From assembly GCF_030814955.1 (NCBI RefSeq), contig NZ_JAUSWB010000005.1, positions 326,329-390,328 of the forward strand: DNA of 64,000 nt, given 5' to 3'. Within the stretch, counting starts at the first letter, position 1; each line of letters starts with the position of its first letter. The position numbers and the translations under genes are program-made. Origin of the DNA: Planomicrobium stackebrandtii (GTDB lineage Bacteria; Bacillota; Bacilli; Bacillales_A; Planococcaceae). Positions 61,211 through 64,000 of this stretch are shown here, one piece after another. Below the pieces are notes generated by a model. It worked only from the letters and a program-made list of their open reading frames with translations. It was not told the DNA's origin and made no database searches.

Positions 61211-62113
61211 ATGGCAACTAAAAAAACACATGCAGGACTGACGGTCGTCATCACCGGAACCTCGAGCGGAATCGGCAAAGGGGTAGCGCAGCAGTTGGCG
61301 GCAAAAGGGGCCAATGTTGTCCTGGCCGCGCGTCGCACGAAGGAAATAGAAGCACTGGCGGAGTCCTGTGGACCCAATGCAATTGCAGTGACAACTGACG
61401 TCAGCCGGGAAGAAGATGTTGCAAAACTGTTCGAGACGGTGATGGGTGTATTCAGCAGCATCGATGTATGGATCAATAACGCCGGCATTGGAACATATGG
61501 TTCTTTCACCGATACTCCGTTGAAGGATTTGAACCGGACGGTGGACATCAATTTTCTGGGTACCATTTATGGCAGCCATTATGCTTTAAATCAGTTCAAG
61601 AAACAGCGATATGGAACGCTGATCAATGTTTCTTCTTTCGCCAGCAAAACGCCGATGCCTTTTGGAGCTGCGTATACAGGCAGCAAATACGGTATTTCAG
61701 GTCTAAGCAACGGCTTGCATCAGGAAATGCGGATGGATGGCTTTGAGGACATCCATGTCTGTTCGGTGGATCCATGGGTGACCGATACGCCTTGGACCCA
61801 GCATGCCGGCAACTACAGTGGCCATGAAATTATTGTGGGCCCGGCGGATGATCCGCAGAAAGTCGTCGATTCCATCATCGGATTAATCGATAACCCGCAA
61901 AAGACAGTGGAAATCGGCACTAAATCCAAAGGCATTGCAGCTGCAGGTTCTCTGCTGCCGAAAACGACAAAAGGGCTGACCGGACGCTCTCTCTTAAAAA
62001 TGATTCAGGATGCACCGCCTGCACCGCCAACTTCGGGGAGCCTATATGATTCGGGTCCTGAAGGGACTGGTATATCCGGGAATTTGCGTGAGCGATTGAA
62101 AGAACAAAAATGA
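61211..62113 (+). CDS. SDR family oxidoreductase, tandem copy 1
   Basis: 300 residues. TGTSSGIG near 16-23, NNAG near 92-95, and YTGSKYGI give the classical SDR motifs. The C-terminal ~70 residues (KSKGIAAAGSLLP...APPTSGSLYDSG) are an extension shared only with the next gene. GGGAGGA precedes the ATG at 61211. It lies 28 bp before its paralog. Substrate unknown. Confidence 0.88.
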   Translation: MATKKTHAGLTVVITGTSSGIGKGVAQQLAAKGANVVLAARRTKEIEALAESCGPNAIAVTTDVSREEDVAKLFETVMGVFSSIDVWINNAGIGTYGSFTDTPLKDLNRTVDINFLGTIYGSHYALNQFKKQRYGTLINVSSFASKTPMPFGAAYTGSKYGISGLSNGLHQEMRMDGFEDIHVCSVDPWVTDTPWTQHAGNYSGHEIIVGPADDPQKVVDSIIGLIDNPQKTVEIGTKSKGIAAAGSLLPKTTKGLTGRSLLKMIQDAPPAPPTSGSLYDSGPEGTGISGNLRERLKEQK

Positions 62114-62141
62114 CTGAATGTGAAATGAGGAGGAATAGGCA

Positions 62142-63041
62142 ATGGCAAAAAAGAGATCCCATGAAGGAATGACAGTCTTGATTACGGGTGCTTCCAGTGG
62201 ATTCGGGAAAGGTGTCGCGAGAGAATTGGCGGCACAAGGCGCTAACCTCGTGCTTGCTGCGCGCCGGACCGGATTGCTTGAGAAACTGGCGGAGGAACTG
62301 GGTCCGAATGCGATTGCAGTAACCACAGATGTCAGCCAAGAAGAGCAAGTGGCGCATCTCTTTGAAACAGCCCTCGCCCGCTTCGGCAAAATCGATGTCT
62401 GGATCAACAATGCCGGCGTTGGTGCCATCGGTCCTTTTACAGAAATTCCAGTCAAGGATTTGGTCCGGGTGGTTGATGTCAACGTCAAAGGAACCATTAA
62501 CGGCAGCCATTTTGCACTGCGCCATTTCAAGGAAATGAAACGCGGCATCCTCATCAATGTTGGTTCGGTTACAAGTGAAATCGCTTTTCCCTATTACACA
62601 GGATACAGTGCCAGTAAGCACGCAGTATTGGGGCTCAGCTCCGCGTTGAACGAAGAGGTCAAACTCGAAGGCTTTGACGATATACACGTCTGTACCGTGC
62701 TGCCGTGGGCAACGGATACGCCTTGGTTTGAGCACACTGGAAATTACACAGGGCATATGGCTGAGATGAAGCCGATGGATGATCCGCAAATTGTCATTGA
62801 TGCGATCATCGAGTTGATTGATAAGCCGCAGGAAACGGTAGCGGTTGGCGCCAAATCGAAAGCGTCGGCTGTCTCCAGCCATATTCTCCCCGGCGCTACA
62901 GAAAAAATGAATGCCAAATTTGTTAAGAAAGTTATTGAAGATGCTCCTCCTGCCGGTCCAACCAATGGCAGCCTGTACATTCCGATGGAAAAGGGGTCCG
63001 AGGTGGAAGGCGGTATCCGGGAGCGGATGAAAAAGGAGTAA
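62142..63041 (+). CDS. SDR family oxidoreductase, tandem copy 2
   Basis: 299 residues, of the same plan as its upstream neighbour: TGASSGFG, NNAG, YSASKHAV (YxxxK) and the C-terminal APPAGPTNGSLY. Identity between the two is high in the Rossmann part and lower in the substrate loop. GAGGAGGAA precedes the ATG. The pair probably arose by tandem duplication with specialisation. A terminator follows. Confidence 0.88.
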   Translation: MAKKRSHEGMTVLITGASSGFGKGVARELAAQGANLVLAARRTGLLEKLAEELGPNAIAVTTDVSQEEQVAHLFETALARFGKIDVWINNAGVGAIGPFTEIPVKDLVRVVDVNVKGTINGSHFALRHFKEMKRGILINVGSVTSEIAFPYYTGYSASKHAVLGLSSALNEEVKLEGFDDIHVCTVLPWATDTPWFEHTGNYTGHMAEMKPMDDPQIVIDAIIELIDKPQETVAVGAKSKASAVSSHILPGATEKMNAKFVKKVIEDAPPAGPTNGSLYIPMEKGSEVEGGIRERMKKE

Positions 63042-63091
63042 GCAAGATCATTCAAAATAAATCATGCGGTGATAGAAACATAATGAGTGGG

Positions 63092-63124
63092 AAAGTCAGT
63101 CTCAGGAGGAGGCTGGCTTTTTCC
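63092..63124 (+). terminator. Terminator after tandem SDR genes
   Basis: AAAGTCAGTCTC and GAGGCTGGCTTT pair with two G-U pairs and are followed by a T-run. Confidence 0.75.
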
Positions 63125-63240
63125 AGTTTTAAAAAGAATTGCTTTTGATTTGATATATGGCTAAATTTCCTATCATTTACATTAATATTCCAGTATGCTT
63201 GAATAGTGGTAACATCTAACTACTAAAGGTGGGAATAAAT

Positions 63241-63867
63241 TTGTATAAAACAGAAGGCTATGAAAACTTAAATCCATTTACTGCAATTTGGACACGGCCT
63301 CGTGCTGCAGTGCGGAACGTCATCGAAGAAAAGTCTTCCGGCTTTATCTTCCTGCTGATTGTGATGGCAGGCTTTGCCGGAGGGCTGCTCAGCACGATGA
63401 GCTCTGAACAGGTATTTCCGGTCTTGGGAATTTTGTTGGGAGCACTTTTACTGGGGCCAATCGGTGTTGCAGTAAGTACCGCCATAGGTGCTGCCATTTA
63501 CTTGGTGGTCGGCAAGTTATTTAAAGGCGAAGCCACTTACACGGGTATGTTTCGGGCAATTTTGACAGGTCAGATTCCGCAGATTTGGATTAGTCCAATC
63601 ATCCTTTTGTGGATGCTGTTGATGCCGGAAACCTATTTCCTGCAAGAAAATGAAATGCCTTTTACAGCCCCGGATCTGCTGTCATTACTTTTCATCATGA
63701 TCTTAGCCGTTGTCTCCATCTGGACTTTCTTTATCCAGTGCAAGGCAGTAGGTGAAGCGCATAGGCTTTCTGCTTGGAAAGGTTTTTTTATCATCATTAT
63801 CCCGACCGTGCTGTTCATTACTGCGATTTCGGCTATTGTTGCTGTAATTGTGATGGCGCTTGTATAG
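63241..63867 (+). CDS. YIP1 family membrane protein
   Basis: 208 residues from a TTG at 63241 with AAGGTGGG upstream. The N-terminal motif NPFTAIWTRPRAAVRNVIEE is the hallmark of bacterial Yip1-domain proteins. It is followed by about five helices with an amphipathic FKGEATYTGMFRAILTG loop. The function of bacterial members is unknown. A terminator follows. Confidence 0.85.
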   Translation: MYKTEGYENLNPFTAIWTRPRAAVRNVIEEKSSGFIFLLIVMAGFAGGLLSTMSSEQVFPVLGILLGALLLGPIGVAVSTAIGAAIYLVVGKLFKGEATYTGMFRAILTGQIPQIWISPIILLWMLLMPETYFLQENEMPFTAPDLLSLLFIMILAVVSIWTFFIQCKAVGEAHRLSAWKGFFIIIIPTVLFITAISAIVAVIVMALV

Positions 63868-63877
63868 GAGTTAAAAA

Positions 63878-63908
63878 AACAAGGCAGCCTATCCGGCTGC
63901 CTTGTTTC
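63878..63908 (+). terminator. Terminator after YIP1 gene
   Basis: AACAAGGCAGCC, a 5-nt loop and GGCTGCCTTGTT with following T form a perfect 12-bp stem. Confidence 0.92.
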
Positions 63909-63965
63909 AGACTGTAGACAAAATCTAACCAAAATGAATAGTAGTGTATCATCCCAACCGGTCCG

Positions 63966-64000
63966 GCCACTTCGCTTTCCGTGGGCTCAGCTTCAGCCTC
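63966..64000. repeat. Start of a dispersed Planococcaceae-type intergenic repeat (cut by window end)
   Basis: GGCCACTTCGCTTTCCGTGG and the following GCTCAGCTTCAGCCTC resemble the left end of long imperfect palindromic repeats seen in intergenic regions of Planococcaceae. The window ends before the other arm. This rests on recall, not on a second copy in the window. Confidence 0.4.

Overview
The window is a chromosomal stretch of a Gram-positive, low-to-mid GC bacterium of the Bacillota, class Bacilli, most likely Planococcaceae (Planococcus-like). Evidence: strong GGAGG ribosome binding sites, frequent TTG/GTG starts, intrinsic terminators after most units, and Bacilli-type families (DUF2512/YndM, DUF4181-like, YuiH-type molybdoenzyme, MhqR-like regulon, HxlA/HxlB, a SAM-I riboswitch). 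The last bases look like the start of an interspersed repeat I associate with Planococcaceae. The genus is inference. No rRNA, tRNA, CRISPR array, complete insertion sequence or prophage was seen.

Layout. 1-7.3 kb: end of a CopC-domain gene, then a mostly minus-strand block (SDR, NmrA-like protein, AI-2E permease, HxlR regulator, Cof-type HAD phosphatase, cyclase, and the ribulose-monophosphate pair hxlB/hxlA). zwf at 7.6 kb diverges from hxlA. 9.3-15.2 kb: a frameshifted FMN reductase, a SulP transporter with an ArsR regulator, then an MhqR-like quinone/electrophile-response cluster (MarR, ring-cleaving dioxygenase, FMN reductase) with two matching operators, and a flavin reductase. 17-22 kb: two tail-to-tail GGDEF-EAL cyclic-di-GMP proteins. 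22.7-25.7 kb: MBL hydrolase, aldo/keto reductase, glutathione peroxidase and a RidA-like gene that runs into its convergent neighbour.

25.8-34.8 kb is a divergent catabolic locus. A GntR regulator overlaps an HMG-CoA-lyase-family gene on the minus strand. On the plus strand are a CaiB/BaiF CoA-transferase, LeuC/LeuD-like hydratase subunits, a DUF3311/SSF transporter pair, an MFS carrier and a flavin reductase. Two GTATAC-type operators lie between them. The set fits hydration, CoA activation and lyase cleavage of a methyl-branched dicarboxylate such as citraconate/citramalate or 3-hydroxy-3-methylglutarate; this is inference.

35-54.6 kb is mixed: hydroxyacid dehydrogenase, small membrane proteins, a large permease, a Nudix/PLD-helicase(DUF3427)/DUF4357 group that may act in DNA repair or defence, a second AI-2E permease, a DnaA-box cluster far from any visible origin gene, a TetR/SDR divergent pair, RDD and DUF4181-like proteins, a methyltransferase, HAD and Gfo/Idh/MocA enzymes and an alpha/beta hydrolase.

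54.8-60.2 kb is a molybdenum locus. A YuiH-type molybdoenzyme sits behind a well-conserved SAM-I riboswitch, divergent from modABC, moeB and moaB/mogA, with moaC convergent. The window ends with a frameshifted haloacetate-dehalogenase-like gene, two tandem SDR paralogs and a YIP1-family membrane protein.
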